Below are positions 8,520-18,089 of a stretch of DNA of 64,000 nucleotides, one piece after another; position 1 is the stretch's first letter; the number at the start of each line of letters is the position of its first letter. The notes beneath the pieces are model-generated. The model was not told the DNA's origin and searched no databases. It saw nothing but the letters and a program-made list of their open reading frames with translations. The stretch is taken from NCBI GenBank assembly GCA_964558465.1, contig CAZLEF010000033.1, positions 1 to 64,000 on the forward strand. Reading direction: 5' to 3'. The position numbers and the translations under genes are program-made. Source of the stretch: JACJYC01 sp964558465 (lineage in GTDB: Bacteria > Bacteroidota > Bacteroidia > Chitinophagales > Saprospiraceae).

Positions 8520-9539
8520 ATGGAACTAGAGAAAGGCATAGAATTGTGGCATAAAAGGCGAAACGGGCAGTTGAACCCCGAAGAGCAATCCCTGCTGGAT
8601 CAATGGATGTCGGCAGGAGAGGGGCGCCGTGTTGCTGCCGAGCTGGACCGGCTATTCGCATCATCCGAAGGTTATCGAACGGATTTTCAGCCTGATATCG
8701 AAAAGGGGCTCGATAAACTCCGGCAGCGGATCGAGACCCACAAAAGAGAAACAGCCTCGCCAAAAGTCATCCCTATGCCCCCCAAAACCAGGCGATCCTG
8801 GTTGGTTGCAGCGGCCAGTGTTGCCATTCTGTTAAGTATCGGCCTGACCTTTTTGTGGTGGCGGCCTTTCAACGGGCAGGAAATGGTAACGGTTTCCACA
8901 AACCCCGGCGACACCCTGCGCCTGGGTTTGCCGGATGGGTCTCTGGTCGTTCTGAACGAAAATTCGACTTTTTCCTACCCCTCCGACTTCGGAAAGGCCC
9001 GCAACCGGATCGTCCGCTTGGAAGGAGAGGCATTTTTTGAGGTGGAACCGGATGCCCTGCGACCCTTTGAAGTGCATTCTCAACTTGCAAACGTGGTTGT
9101 TTTAGGTACAAAATTCAATTTCAGGTCTGTTTCCCCGGAAAAAAATGCAGTGGTGGAGGTGGAAGAAGGGAAAGTGGCATTGACGCCGGCGGGGAGCAGC
9201 CAAAAACTTGAGCTCGCAGCGGGCGAACAAGGAGTTTTTGATCCCGACGCCGCCCGCCTCGCCTCTTATAACCCCAAAGCGCTCAACGGCGCTTACTGGC
9301 GCCACCAGGTATTGAGATTGCGGGAACATTCCCTTCTGGAAACCACCCTGTTGATCCAACGTCATTTTGGCGTACAAATCAATATCGACGCTATTGCTTA
9401 CCCAAACTGCACGCTCTCTCTGAACATCGATCAAAAACAACCTGAAGAAGCGGTCGACGCCATCGCCGCCGTTTTCGGGGCTAAAGTAAAAAAACTAAAC
9501 CCCAGATCTTTTTTGTTGGAAGGCGGGAATTGCCGGTAG
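8520..9539 (+). CDS. FecR-family anti-sigma factor with DUF4974
   Basis: A 339-residue inner-membrane anti-sigma factor. Residues 1-90 are the cytoplasmic sigma-binding part. A single transmembrane helix (about 93-113, WLVAAASVAILLSIGLTFLWW) is followed by a periplasmic FecR domain (NPGDTLRLGLPDGSLVVLNENSTFSYP, VRLEGEAFFEV). The C-terminal DUF4974 domain covers about 265-335. It should inhibit the ECF sigma factor encoded upstream until a TonB-dependent receptor signals from the outer membrane. No such receptor follows; the next gene is convergent and unrelated, so the pair is incomplete locally. Confidence 0.92.
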   Translation: MELEKGIELWHKRRNGQLNPEEQSLLDQWMSAGEGRRVAAELDRLFASSEGYRTDFQPDIEKGLDKLRQRIETHKRETASPKVIPMPPKTRRSWLVAAASVAILLSIGLTFLWWRPFNGQEMVTVSTNPGDTLRLGLPDGSLVVLNENSTFSYPSDFGKARNRIVRLEGEAFFEVEPDALRPFEVHSQLANVVVLGTKFNFRSVSPEKNAVVEVEEGKVALTPAGSSQKLELAAGEQGVFDPDAARLASYNPKALNGAYWRHQVLRLREHSLLETTLLIQRHFGVQINIDAIAYPNCTLSLNIDQKQPEEAVDAIAAVFGAKVKKLNPRSFLLEGGNCR

Positions 9540-9550
9540 GAGGTAACGGA

Positions 9551-9625
9551 AATTGATACGATTGATACGATTGGTTCGATTGATTCAAATCAACAAATCA
9601 ACAAATCAACAAATCAACAACAATT
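9551..9625. repeat. ATTGATACG and AACAAATC repeats between convergent genes
   Basis: Two repeat families meet here: GATTGATACGATTGGTTCG (same family as 1-57) and AAATCAACAAATCAACAA (same family as 1931-2010). The array runs up to the stop codon of the convergent 9624-10202 gene. Confidence 0.85.
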
Positions 9626-10202
9626 AAGAAAGCATCAGCACCAGCGCAATCAGCAGCAGAACAATAAAGGAAACCAGGATAAAAAACTGGTTGTTGTTCT
9701 GGTGTTTCCGGAAAAGCAGTTGGGTAGCCTCATACCAGTCGAGTTTTTTGGCATGCGCTTCCTTGATCAGAAAAAAATACTGGCTTTCCTTGAGTTGGGC
9801 CAGTTTCTTGGGGTTAGCCAGCAGCTTGAGGATAAAAAACTCGTCATCCAGGTAAGCCAGTTCGTATACCTTGGCTTCCGGAGTATCATCCTCTTCGTTC
9901 ACTTTCCTGCCCAGCATGAATTTATTGCCGGCATACCGCCACTGACCCATAAAAAATTCCCCGTCAGATGAACGGATGTATTCGCCCTCCGGATTAAAAA
10001 TATGCATGACCAACTCATGGAAATTCGGGTCGTCGCGAAGTTCGATCCATTGTTTTTTAACATAAAAATTCTCTTCGCGCAGGTCTTCGCTATGGGGTTT
10101 CACCACTTTGATAACCTGATCCATCACCTGATCGAGCGTTTGCCCGTCCGGCGCCGCCGGGTTGAAGTTTTCGGCTATGCGGTCAAGAAATTTGCCTTCC
10201 AA
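9624..10202 (-). CDS. Hypothetical C-terminally anchored protein
   Basis: A 192-residue protein that I do not recognise. There is no signal peptide. The body is acidic and mixed alpha/beta, with FNPEGEYIRSSDGEFFMGQWRYAGNKFMLGR in the middle. A single C-terminal hydrophobic helix (NNQFFILVSFIVLLLIALVLMLS, about 170-192) ends the chain. This is a tail-anchor topology, with the body in the cytoplasm. It is convergent with the FecR gene and codirectional with the carotene hydroxylase gene upstream of it (57 nt gap), so the two may be cotranscribed. Confidence 0.75.
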   Translation of the reverse strand: MEGKFLDRIAENFNPAAPDGQTLDQVMDQVIKVVKPHSEDLREENFYVKKQWIELRDDPNFHELVMHIFNPEGEYIRSSDGEFFMGQWRYAGNKFMLGRKVNEEDDTPEAKVYELAYLDDEFFILKLLANPKKLAQLKESQYFFLIKEAHAKKLDWYEATQLLFRKHQNNNQFFILVSFIVLLLIALVLMLS

Positions 10203-10259
10203 ATCCGTGGATGCATTTGGTTAATGGAGCCAAATTTAAACCAAAAATCGGAATAAATC

Positions 10260-10733
10260 CTAGGAATTCTGCTGCACCCGCTTGCCGAAGTACTTTTTAG
10301 CCACGATCAGCAACCCAAACGACTCGCAGTCTTCCTTGGTTTGTTTGGCGTGGTGCGCCCCATGCGCCCGCAGGATACCCCGGGAATATTTGCTGTCCAG
10401 TTGCCTGAACCACTTGAACCGGCGGTGGATGTACACATCATGGATGAGGAAATAGATCAGGCCGTAAATGGAGATGCCGACCCCTACAAAAAACAACCAG
10501 AAATGCGGCGTGACCGCTCCTGCAATGTAACAGGCCATGCTTGGAATGGCAAAAACGAGGAAAAACAGGTCGTTCTTCTCAAAAAAGCCGTGTTTCTCGT
10601 GGTGCGGCTTGTGATGGTCCTCATGCCAGATCCAAAGGACCCCATGCATGATGTACTTGTGGGCAAACCAGGCCACAAACTCCATCGCAGCGACGGAGGC
10701 CAGGGTGACGAAGGTATAGAAAAGTATGTTCAT
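10260..10733 (-). CDS. crtZ: Beta-carotene hydroxylase (CrtZ-type)
   Basis: A 157-residue integral membrane di-iron hydroxylase that adds the 3-hydroxyl groups to beta-carotene to give zeaxanthin. All four histidine boxes of CrtZ are present: HKYIMH (25-30), HEDHH (37-41), HDVYIHRR and HGAHH. About four hydrophobic segments surround them. The length fits bacterial CrtZ. No other carotenoid gene is in the window, so the pathway genes must lie elsewhere. Confidence 0.9.
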   Translation of the reverse strand: MNILFYTFVTLASVAAMEFVAWFAHKYIMHGVLWIWHEDHHKPHHEKHGFFEKNDLFFLVFAIPSMACYIAGAVTPHFWLFFVGVGISIYGLIYFLIHDVYIHRRFKWFRQLDSKYSRGILRAHGAHHAKQTKEDCESFGLLIVAKKYFGKRVQQNS

Positions 10734-10748
10734 AATGCGGTTTTAATA

Positions 10749-10978
10749 GTTTGGAGTTTGGGGTTTGGAGTTTGGAGTTTGGAGTTTGGCCCGCCTACGC
10801 CGAAGCTGCGGCGGGTAAAGGTTTGGGGTTGTTCATGGGGTGGAAATTTATACTTCAAACAATCAAGCTTTAAAAAGGTTTTTAATCCAATCAATCGAAC
10901 CAATCGAACCCCCGCCCGGTCTGGCCCGGTCGGGTAAAAATCGAACCAATCGAACCAATCGTATCAATCGAACCAATA
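10749..10978. repeat. GTTTGGA and CAATCGAAC repeat arrays with a CGCC hairpin
   Basis: GTTTGGAGTTTGGGGTTTGG units (10749-10788) are followed by a hairpin CCCGCCTACGCCGAAGCTGC...GGCGGG (about 10791-10815). Next come CAATCGAAC units at about 10887-10978, interrupted by CCCGCCCGGTCTGGCCCGGT. The whole fills the gap between crtZ and mtnA. Confidence 0.85.
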
Positions 10979-10982
10979 TTCA

Positions 10983-12086
<1,104 letters not shown>

Positions 12087-12104
12087 GGATTGGGTGGATT
12101 TTTC

Positions 12105-12145
12105 TCTTACCGATCCGATCGCTCAAAGCGATCGGATCGGTAAGA
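12105..12145. repeat. Perfect 19-bp hairpin, copy 1
   Basis: TCTTACCGATCCGATCGCT at 12105-12123 pairs with its full complement at 12127-12145 around a CAA loop. There is no T run, so it is not a typical terminator. A second version with different outer base pairs lies at 12268-12308. Confidence 0.95.
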
Positions 12146-12267
12146 AAAACCTTTGACTGGTGTGTTCGTATATTTCAAAATACCGAATTATGAGAAAACA
12201 GTTTTTGGAAATCCCAAAAATAAATAACTATGCCTAAAGTTCAGAAGGTATTATCCAGGTAAAGTAA
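12146..12267. other. Spacer between paired hairpins, with a 15-codon mini-ORF
   Basis: The 122 nt between the two hairpins contain a short frame, ATG at 12190 to TAA at about 12237, reading MRKQFLEIPKINNYA. It could be a chance frame or a remnant. No promoter or known motif was recognised. Confidence 0.35.
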
Positions 12268-12308
12268 GCCCACCGATCCGATCGCTCCAAGCGATCGGAT
12301 CGGTGGGC
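12268..12308. repeat. Perfect 19-bp hairpin, copy 2
   Basis: GCCCACCGATCCGATCGCT at 12268-12286 pairs with 12290-12308 around a CCA loop. The inner 14 bp are identical to copy 1, while the outer base pairs differ with both arms changed together, so the pairing is kept. Confidence 0.95.
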
Positions 12309-12379
12309 GGCAACAACCATACCCCCCCGAACGTTTAACAAAGAACCTGGGCAAATGCAGACATCGAACCAGGGGGTAC

Positions 12380-13072
12380 ATGCCTTATTCCATCAGGATG
12401 ACAAACAGACAATCTTTACAAATCAGCATTTCTGAAGCGGCCGGCAGCGTTTCCGGCCTGTTGCTGCTGCCGGATGACGCCTTTGCCCTGATGGCGCTGA
12501 GCCACGGCGCCGGCGCCGGAATGGAACACCCTTTTATGGAATCGCTGGCGCAGCGCCTGGCCGCGCACCGGATAGCCACCCTGAGGTTCAACTTCCCCTA
12601 CATGGAAAAAGGAGGCGGCGCCCCCGACCGGCCCCCGGTCGCTCATGCAGCTATCCAGGCTGCGGTACAAAAAGCCGCAGATTACGCCAAAGGCCTGCCA
12701 CTGCTGGCCGGCGGAAAATCATTCGGCGGCCGCATGACTTCCCAACTCGCCGCCGCCGGCGGTCTGGAACAGGTCCGTGGGATCGTCTATTACGGCTTTC
12801 CTTTGCACCCGGCCGGCCAACCGGGTACGGACAGGGCCGCCCATCTGGCGGCGGTGAAAATCCCCCAATTGTTCCTGCAAGGGACCCGCGATACCCTGGC
12901 TCAAATCGACCTGATCGAAGCCGTCTGTAATCAATTGGACGGAGCGCGCCTGGTAATAGTCGAGGGCGCCGACCACTCGTTCAAAACCCTGAAACGATCG
13001 GGGATCACCCATGAAGAAGCCATAGAACGCCTGGCCGTGGAAACGGCTGCTTTTGCGGCAGGGCTTTCCTGA
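12380..13072 (+). CDS. Alpha/beta hydrolase, KANL3/Tex30-like
   Basis: A 230-residue cytoplasmic alpha/beta hydrolase of the KANL3/Tex30 (dienelactone-hydrolase-like) group. ALSHGAGAGMEHPFM (about 38-52) forms the oxyanion region. The nucleophile serine is in GGKSFGGRM (about 114-122), the acid in LFLQGTRDTLA, and the histidine in EGADHSFKTL. The triad looks intact, but the substrate cannot be predicted. An in-frame ATG at 12398 is an alternative start. It is followed 107 nt later by a secreted amidohydrolase on the same strand. Confidence 0.88.
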   Translation: MPYSIRMTNRQSLQISISEAAGSVSGLLLLPDDAFALMALSHGAGAGMEHPFMESLAQRLAAHRIATLRFNFPYMEKGGGAPDRPPVAHAAIQAAVQKAADYAKGLPLLAGGKSFGGRMTSQLAAAGGLEQVRGIVYYGFPLHPAGQPGTDRAAHLAAVKIPQLFLQGTRDTLAQIDLIEAVCNQLDGARLVIVEGADHSFKTLKRSGITHEEAIERLAVETAAFAAGLS

Positions 13073-13179
13073 GGCGCCCGGCGCCTGGCGATCCAAATAC
13101 TTCCACACCCTCCTTTTCCGTTAATTCTCCGTTCATATGTTCCCTTTTCCGTATTTTTAACGCATAAAAAATCTACCCA

Positions 13180-14565
13180 ATGATGCAAAAATGGTTACTC
13201 AGTCTATCCCTCGCGATGGCGCTGAACGGCGTACAAGCCCAATCCTCCCGGGAAACGGATACTGAAACGGCGTTCACCCATGTCAATGTTCTGCCGATGA
13301 ATGGCGGTCAGACCTTGCTCGAAAACCAGACGGTGATCGTCAAAAAAGGCAAGATCGCCAAAATCGGACCGGCCGATAAGGTGAAACCGGGCAAAAAAGC
13401 CGTCATTATCGACGGTAAGGGCAAATACCTCCTGCCCGGACTGGCGGAAATGCACGCCCATATCCCGACTCCCGAAGGCGCCGACGATGCGCTGGTGAAA
13501 GAAACCCTGTTCCTCTATCTGTCCAACGGCGTGACCACCATCCGGGGCATGCTCGGGGCGCCCTACCACCTGGAACTGAGAAAAATGGCCGAAACCGGGC
13601 AGGTACTTAGTCCACGCATCTTCACCTCCAGCCCTTCCATTAACGGCAACTCGGTCACCACCCCGGAAGAGGCCCGGCAAAAGGTGACGCAGTACAAAAA
13701 AGACGGCTACGACTTCCTGAAAATCCACCCGGGCGTCAAACTGGAAGTGTTCGACGAAGTGGTCCGCACTGCCAATAGCGTGGGCATCCCGTTTGCCGGC
13801 CACGTGCCGGCACAGGTGGGCATCCGCCATGCCCTGGAATCGGGTTACGCTTCAGTAGATCATATCGACGGGTACGTCGAAGGGCTCGTGCCGGAAGCCG
13901 TCCGCAACAGCACCGAAAACTGGGGCTTTTTTGGGTATAACCTGGCCAACAAAATCGACGAACAGGCCATCCCCGAACTCTCCGGCCTTACCAAAGGCAA
14001 AGGGGTTTGGGTGGTGCCGACCCAAAGTTTGTTCACCCGCTGGTTCTCGCCCGAAGACCCCAATGCGCTGGGCGCCGAACCGGAAATGAAGTACATGCCG
14101 CCCAAAACGATCTTCCAGTGGCGCCAGAGCAAGGCCGGCCTGATCAATAACCCGGAATACAATGAGGCGCAATGGAAGACGTTCATCGCCGTGCGCCAGA
14201 AAATGCTGCGCGCGCTGAACCGCACAGGTGTCGGCCTCCTGCTCGGCTCCGACGCGCCCCAGGTGTTCAACGTGCCGGGTTTTTCACTGCGCCATGAGGT
14301 GAAGTCGCTGCAGGAAGCCGGCCTCCCGGTCGATGTCATCCTGGAAAGCGGTACGGCCAATCCGGCCCGGTATTTCGGCCAATCGGGCCAGTTCGGCGCC
14401 GTCGTAGTGGGCGCTTCCGCCGACCTGATCCTGGCCGACGGCAACCCGATGGAAAACCTGGATAACCTCTGGAAACAGTCCGGCGTCATGGTGCGCGGCC
14501 AATGGCTGACCCGGGAGTTTATTGCAGGGAGATTGGCGGAGATTGCAGCTAAGTATGCCCGGTGA
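13180..14565 (+). CDS. Secreted amidohydrolase
   Basis: A 461-residue amidohydrolase-superfamily protein with an N-terminal signal peptide (MMQKWLLSLSLAMALNGVQAQ), so periplasmic or extracellular. The metal-binding HAH motif (His92, His94) is in LPGLAEMHAHIP. Further ligands are the lysine in DFLKIHPG, His in FAGHVPAQVG, His in SVDHIDGY, and the catalytic Asp358 in LLGSDAPQ. This layout fits the imidazolonepropionase/prolidase-like branch, which hydrolyses cyclic amides or dipeptides. The true substrate is unknown. The start may be the second ATG (13183). Confidence 0.9.
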   Translation: MMQKWLLSLSLAMALNGVQAQSSRETDTETAFTHVNVLPMNGGQTLLENQTVIVKKGKIAKIGPADKVKPGKKAVIIDGKGKYLLPGLAEMHAHIPTPEGADDALVKETLFLYLSNGVTTIRGMLGAPYHLELRKMAETGQVLSPRIFTSSPSINGNSVTTPEEARQKVTQYKKDGYDFLKIHPGVKLEVFDEVVRTANSVGIPFAGHVPAQVGIRHALESGYASVDHIDGYVEGLVPEAVRNSTENWGFFGYNLANKIDEQAIPELSGLTKGKGVWVVPTQSLFTRWFSPEDPNALGAEPEMKYMPPKTIFQWRQSKAGLINNPEYNEAQWKTFIAVRQKMLRALNRTGVGLLLGSDAPQVFNVPGFSLRHEVKSLQEAGLPVDVILESGTANPARYFGQSGQFGAVVVGASADLILADGNPMENLDNLWKQSGVMVRGQWLTREFIAGRLAEIAAKYAR

Positions 14566-14695
14566 GTTAGTTGGCAGTCCGCAGTTGGCAGTCCGCAGTC
14601 CTCAGTTGGCAGTTTGTCCGTCTTTTAAACGCATCTCAACATCAACACGGTTCCAGGACTGCCAACTGCCAACTGTAGACTGAGGACTGAATACA
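14566..14695. repeat. Inverted AGTTGGCAGTCCGC repeat between convergent genes
   Basis: AGTTGGCAGTCCGCAGTTGGC units (14569-14611) are mirrored by GGACTGCCAACTGCCAACTG (about 14655-14675) around TTTGTCCGTCTTTTAAACG. The array starts 5 nt after the amidohydrolase stop codon and ends next to the stop codon of the convergent mutase gene. Confidence 0.85.
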
Positions 14696-14697
14696 GC

Positions 14698-15867
14698 TCA
14701 AACCACTTCATCAAAATCCATAAACCCACCCTTGCGTTCAATCTCCTGCAATTGTTGCCAGGCGGATTCTGCGAGGATCTGGGTGAGTTTTTCGATATAA
14801 TAGCTTCCTGCGGCGGGGTCGGCGACCCGGTCCAGGAAGCTTTCCATTTTCAGGATATGGTGTACGTTCCGCGCGATGCGGCGGGTGAAGGGGGTGGGCG
14901 GTTCGGGAACGCCTGCGTTGGCGGGGGCGATGAACAGGCGGTCGGCCCTGCCAATAACGGCCGACATAGCCTGGGTAGCCGCCTTGATCATGTTGCGGAG
15001 CGGGTCCTCAGAAAGGCTTTCCAGCGAAAAGTGGACGATGACCGGCGGCATGGGGGCGTCTTCTAGCCCGTATGCCGACAGGATATTTTCCCAGATCAGC
15101 CGCAGGGCCCTCAGTTTGGCGATCTCCGCAAAATAACTCGGGCTGACGGCGACCGAAAACTGCATCTGCGCGTTGACGACCGCAGGTTCCAGGCCGCGGT
15201 CGGTCAGTTGCGACAGATATTCCACGCCCTTTGCGACAATCAGCGCCAGCTCGCGGGGAATGCCCGCAGGGCCGGTATGAAAAACGCGACCGTTCACTTG
15301 CAATACCCGGATGCCGGGTTCTTCCTCATGCGCTCTTTGGAGGAGTGCGGCGGCTTTATCCAGGGGCGGGTCGCTCCAGTCGAGCAGCGGGTCAAAATCG
15401 ATGGAAGCGCGGATGCCCTGACCGGATTGCCCGCGTTGGGCCAGCAAAGCGGTAAAGGTATCGTAACAGGCAGTCAGGTCTTTGCCTGGAAAGGCCAGAT
15501 CAAAATGGGTGGAGATGTAACTGAGTTCAATGCCCTTGAATAATTTTTCCAGTTCTTCCAGGCTGGGTTGATGCCGGAACTGGATGAGGAGCGCTTCCGT
15601 GCCGCCGGCAAGGCCCTCCAATGATTCCTGGTTGGCTATTTCCGGATTTCGGAACAAAAAGACTTCGCCGATCTCCCAATGGTTTCCGGGTTCTTTTCCC
15701 GTGATCGGTTGGGTGTTTTCAGGCAGATCTTCCACGGTAAAAAGTGGAGCGATCGACAAATCTTCGGTGAATTGCCAATAAATGGATTCCAAAGGCTGAC
15801 CGCCCAGTTCTTTGAGCGCTTGCCGGATCCAGTCGGTTTTATCGGGTTTGGTGAATTCGGTAAACAT
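14698..15867 (-). CDS. Methylmalonyl-CoA mutase family protein, small (beta) subunit type
   Basis: A 389-residue protein homologous to the TIM-barrel domain of methylmalonyl-CoA mutase. Recognisable stretches are FTEFTKPDKTDWIRQALKEL at the N-terminus, RALRLIWENILSAYG, RNMIKAATQAMSAVIGRADRL, and FTRRIARNVHHILKMESFLDRVADPAAGSYYIEKLT near the end. There is no cobalamin-binding C-terminal domain, so it fits the non-catalytic small subunit (MutA) that pairs with a catalytic MutB. It is short for the family and ends soon after the barrel. No large subunit is in the window. Confidence 0.85.
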   Translation of the reverse strand: MFTEFTKPDKTDWIRQALKELGGQPLESIYWQFTEDLSIAPLFTVEDLPENTQPITGKEPGNHWEIGEVFLFRNPEIANQESLEGLAGGTEALLIQFRHQPSLEELEKLFKGIELSYISTHFDLAFPGKDLTACYDTFTALLAQRGQSGQGIRASIDFDPLLDWSDPPLDKAAALLQRAHEEEPGIRVLQVNGRVFHTGPAGIPRELALIVAKGVEYLSQLTDRGLEPAVVNAQMQFSVAVSPSYFAEIAKLRALRLIWENILSAYGLEDAPMPPVIVHFSLESLSEDPLRNMIKAATQAMSAVIGRADRLFIAPANAGVPEPPTPFTRRIARNVHHILKMESFLDRVADPAAGSYYIEKLTQILAESAWQQLQEIERKGGFMDFDEVV

Positions 15868-15897
15868 TATTCTTGTTATTGCGGGGCGCCGGCGGTT

Positions 15898-16552
15898 GAA
15901 ATTGGTTTATTGTTGTTTATTGTTGTTGGGCCTAACGTGAAATATGGATAGCGGTCTACCAGGAAGCGGTCCAGCGGACCGACCTCTTTGTAACTCTCCC
16001 CGGATGAGAACGGCGCCCGGTCCAGAGGACCGGTATCTAACCACCCGAAGCAGGTTAAGCCGGATGATGAAAACCAGTTACCCGCCAGGTTGGGGCAGGG
16101 GCTGCACGGCTTCCGGCAAAAGATGCCGGACCTACGGCCCGAAGCCCTGTCGACAGGGCGGTGTTACCAAGATAGCGGACCGCTGGCCCGCATAAAAGTT
16201 GATTTCAAATCGGCGCATTTGATCGATGCATCCATCATCTTATCCTTAACTCACGTTAAACTACAACGAATAATGCAAATCAAGGGTTCAATGTAGTTCA
16301 ATATGGTTCATTTTGGTTAACGGCCGCCAACGATAATAAACCATCTTGAACGATTGATTTGCATGAACAATCATAAACAATAACAAACAAAAAATTCAAA
16401 AAGGTACAGCGAACAAGGTACCAACTTTTTTCCTGGTTTCATCGTTTCTTCTATATTATTGAACAGCCCCAACAATAATAAACAATAATAAACCATCATA
16501 AACGAATATCCGCCATTTCGCAAGCTTCAGCGGGTAAAGTCCGGAATACAAC
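15898..16552. other. Gene-free structured region upstream of the cysteine desulfurase
   Basis: A 685-nt gap between divergent genes. It opens with TTATTGTTGTTTATTGTTG repeats. Then 15933-16258 is bounded by TAACGTGA and TCACGTTA and packed with short perfect hairpins: CGGTCC/GGACCG at 15967-15981, CCGGTCC/GGACCGG at 16017-16033, TCCGGCA/TGCCGGA at 16112-16130, and GCCCTGTC/GACAGGGC at 16144-16159. A long hairpin follows at 16274-16363, then AATAATAAACAAT words up to 16500. No protein frame looks real. Confidence 0.7.
16274..16363. repeat. Long imperfect hairpin upstream of the cysteine desulfurase
   Basis: TGCAAATCAAGGGTTCAA (16274-16291) pairs 16 of 18 with the complement of 16346-16363. 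Inside, ATGGTTCATTTTGGTT pairs imperfectly with the region ending AATAAACCAT. The 90-nt fold lies about 190 nt upstream of the desulfurase start, in either the leader or promoter region. Confidence 0.7.
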
Positions 16553-17746
16553 ATGAACAAACAACCGGTATACCTCGATTACAACGCCACCACACCCTGC
16601 GACCCTGCAGTAGTGGAGGTGATGCTGCCGTTTTTTACCCGGCATTTTGGCAACGCAGCCAGCCGGAACCACGCCTTCGGCTGGGCGGCGGAAGAGGCAG
16701 TGAACAAGGCGCGAAAACAAGTGGCAGGCCTGATCGGGGCGGAAGAAAAGGAGATCATTTTTACATCCGGCGCTACCGAATCCGATAATCTGGCGCTCAA
16801 AGGGGTCATGGCCCTTTACGCCCGGAAGGGCAAACACCTGATCAGTGTAAAAACCGAACACAAAGCGGTCGTCGATACCTGTTTTTACCTGGAAAAATCC
16901 GGTTGTGAAGTGACCTGGCTGGAAGTGGATGCCGGGGGATTGATCGACCTGTCAGAACTCGAAGCCGCCATTCGCCCGGATACCGTCCTGGTGTCCGTGA
17001 TGTGGGCCAACAACGAAACCGGCGTCCTTCAACCCATGCCCGAAATCGGCGCCGTTTGCGCCCGGCACGGTGTATTGCTGATGAGCGACGCTACCCAGGC
17101 AGCGGGCAAAATACGGGTCGACCCGCGAGAAGCTGGCGTGCATCTCCTGGCCTTTTCGGCGCATAAAATGTACGGACCCAAAGGGGTGGGCGCGCTGTAT
17201 ATTTCCAGGAAAGCGCCCCGGGTGCGGCTTGCGGCACAGCAACACGGTGGCGGCCACGAGGACGGACTCCGGTCGGGCACCCTCAATGTACCCGGCATCG
17301 CGGGTTTTGGAAAAGCGGCGGAACTGGCCGGCGCTCGCCTTGAAGAGGAGGCCCGCCGACTGGCAGCCTTGCGCGACAACTTTGAATCCGTATTGCTGCA
17401 AAATCTGGAAGAAGTGCGCGTAAACGGGGTGAAGGATAGCCGTTTGCCGCATGTGAGCAACCTGGCTTTCCGGTATCTGGACAGCGAGGCCCTGCTTGGG
17501 GCCGTCAACCGTGAAATTGCCGCAGCCACGGGGTCGGCCTGTTCGTCGGCAACTTTGGAGCCCTCTCCGGTGTTGTTAGCTATGGGCCAAACCGAGGAAC
17601 AGGCCCGCAGCGCCGTCCGCTTCAGCCTTGGGCGTTTCACCACGGAGGAAGAAATGGAACGGGCCGCCCGGTTGCTCATTGAGGGTGTAAACCGCCTGCG
17701 CGCCAATAGTCCCGTTTGGGAATTGTTCAAAGAAGGTTTAATTTAG
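16553..17746 (+). CDS. Cysteine desulfurase (IscS/NifS-type)
   Basis: A 397-residue PLP enzyme that takes sulfur from cysteine, leaving alanine, for Fe-S cluster and thio-cofactor synthesis. Key features are YLDYNATTPCDP at the N-terminus, IIFTSGATESDNLA (cofactor phosphate binding), the PLP lysine Lys205 in FSAHKMYGPKG, HGGGHEDGLRSGTLNVPGI, and the persulfide-forming Cys330 in GSACSSATLEPSPVL. The A-type Fe-S carrier gene starts 16 nt after the stop, so the two form an operon. No scaffold (IscU/SufBCD) is present here. Group I/IscS-like rather than SufS-like by the short Cys loop position. Confidence 0.94.
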   Translation: MNKQPVYLDYNATTPCDPAVVEVMLPFFTRHFGNAASRNHAFGWAAEEAVNKARKQVAGLIGAEEKEIIFTSGATESDNLALKGVMALYARKGKHLISVKTEHKAVVDTCFYLEKSGCEVTWLEVDAGGLIDLSELEAAIRPDTVLVSVMWANNETGVLQPMPEIGAVCARHGVLLMSDATQAAGKIRVDPREAGVHLLAFSAHKMYGPKGVGALYISRKAPRVRLAAQQHGGGHEDGLRSGTLNVPGIAGFGKAAELAGARLEEEARRLAALRDNFESVLLQNLEEVRVNGVKDSRLPHVSNLAFRYLDSEALLGAVNREIAAATGSACSSATLEPSPVLLAMGQTEEQARSAVRFSLGRFTTEEEMERAARLLIEGVNRLRANSPVWELFKEGLI

Positions 17747-17762
17747 CGAAAAATTTCAGCAC

Positions 17763-18089
17763 ATGTTGTTTGTAGGCGATAGCGCAAAATCCAAGATCGA
17801 AGAACTCCGGCAGTCGTCCAACCTGACGGAGCAACATTTTGTGCGGGTGTCTGTCACCAGCGGCGGTTGTTCCGGGCTGACCTACAATATGGATTTTGAT
17901 CAGGAAGAAAAACCCGACGACCAGGTATTCGAGGACAAAGGCATCAAGATCGTCACCGATTTCAAAAGCCTGCTCTACTTGTTCAATACCACCCTGGAAT
18001 TTGAAGGGACCCTCGATGGCAAAGGGTTTTATTTCAACAACCCCAACGCTTCCAGAACCTGCGCCTGCGGGGAGAGTTTTGCGGTTTGA
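17763..18089 (+). CDS. A-type iron-sulfur carrier (IscA/SufA/HesB family)
   Basis: A 108-residue Fe-S assembly protein. The three conserved cysteines are visible: Cys36 in SGGCSGLTY, and Cys100 and Cys102 in the C-terminal RTCACGESF. These bind iron or a transient cluster, delivering it to target enzymes. It lies directly after the cysteine desulfurase gene in what is probably one transcript. Length and motifs are normal for the family. Confidence 0.94.
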   Translation: MLFVGDSAKSKIEELRQSSNLTEQHFVRVSVTSGGCSGLTYNMDFDQEEKPDDQVFEDKGIKIVTDFKSLLYLFNTTLEFEGTLDGKGFYFNNPNASRTCACGESFAV

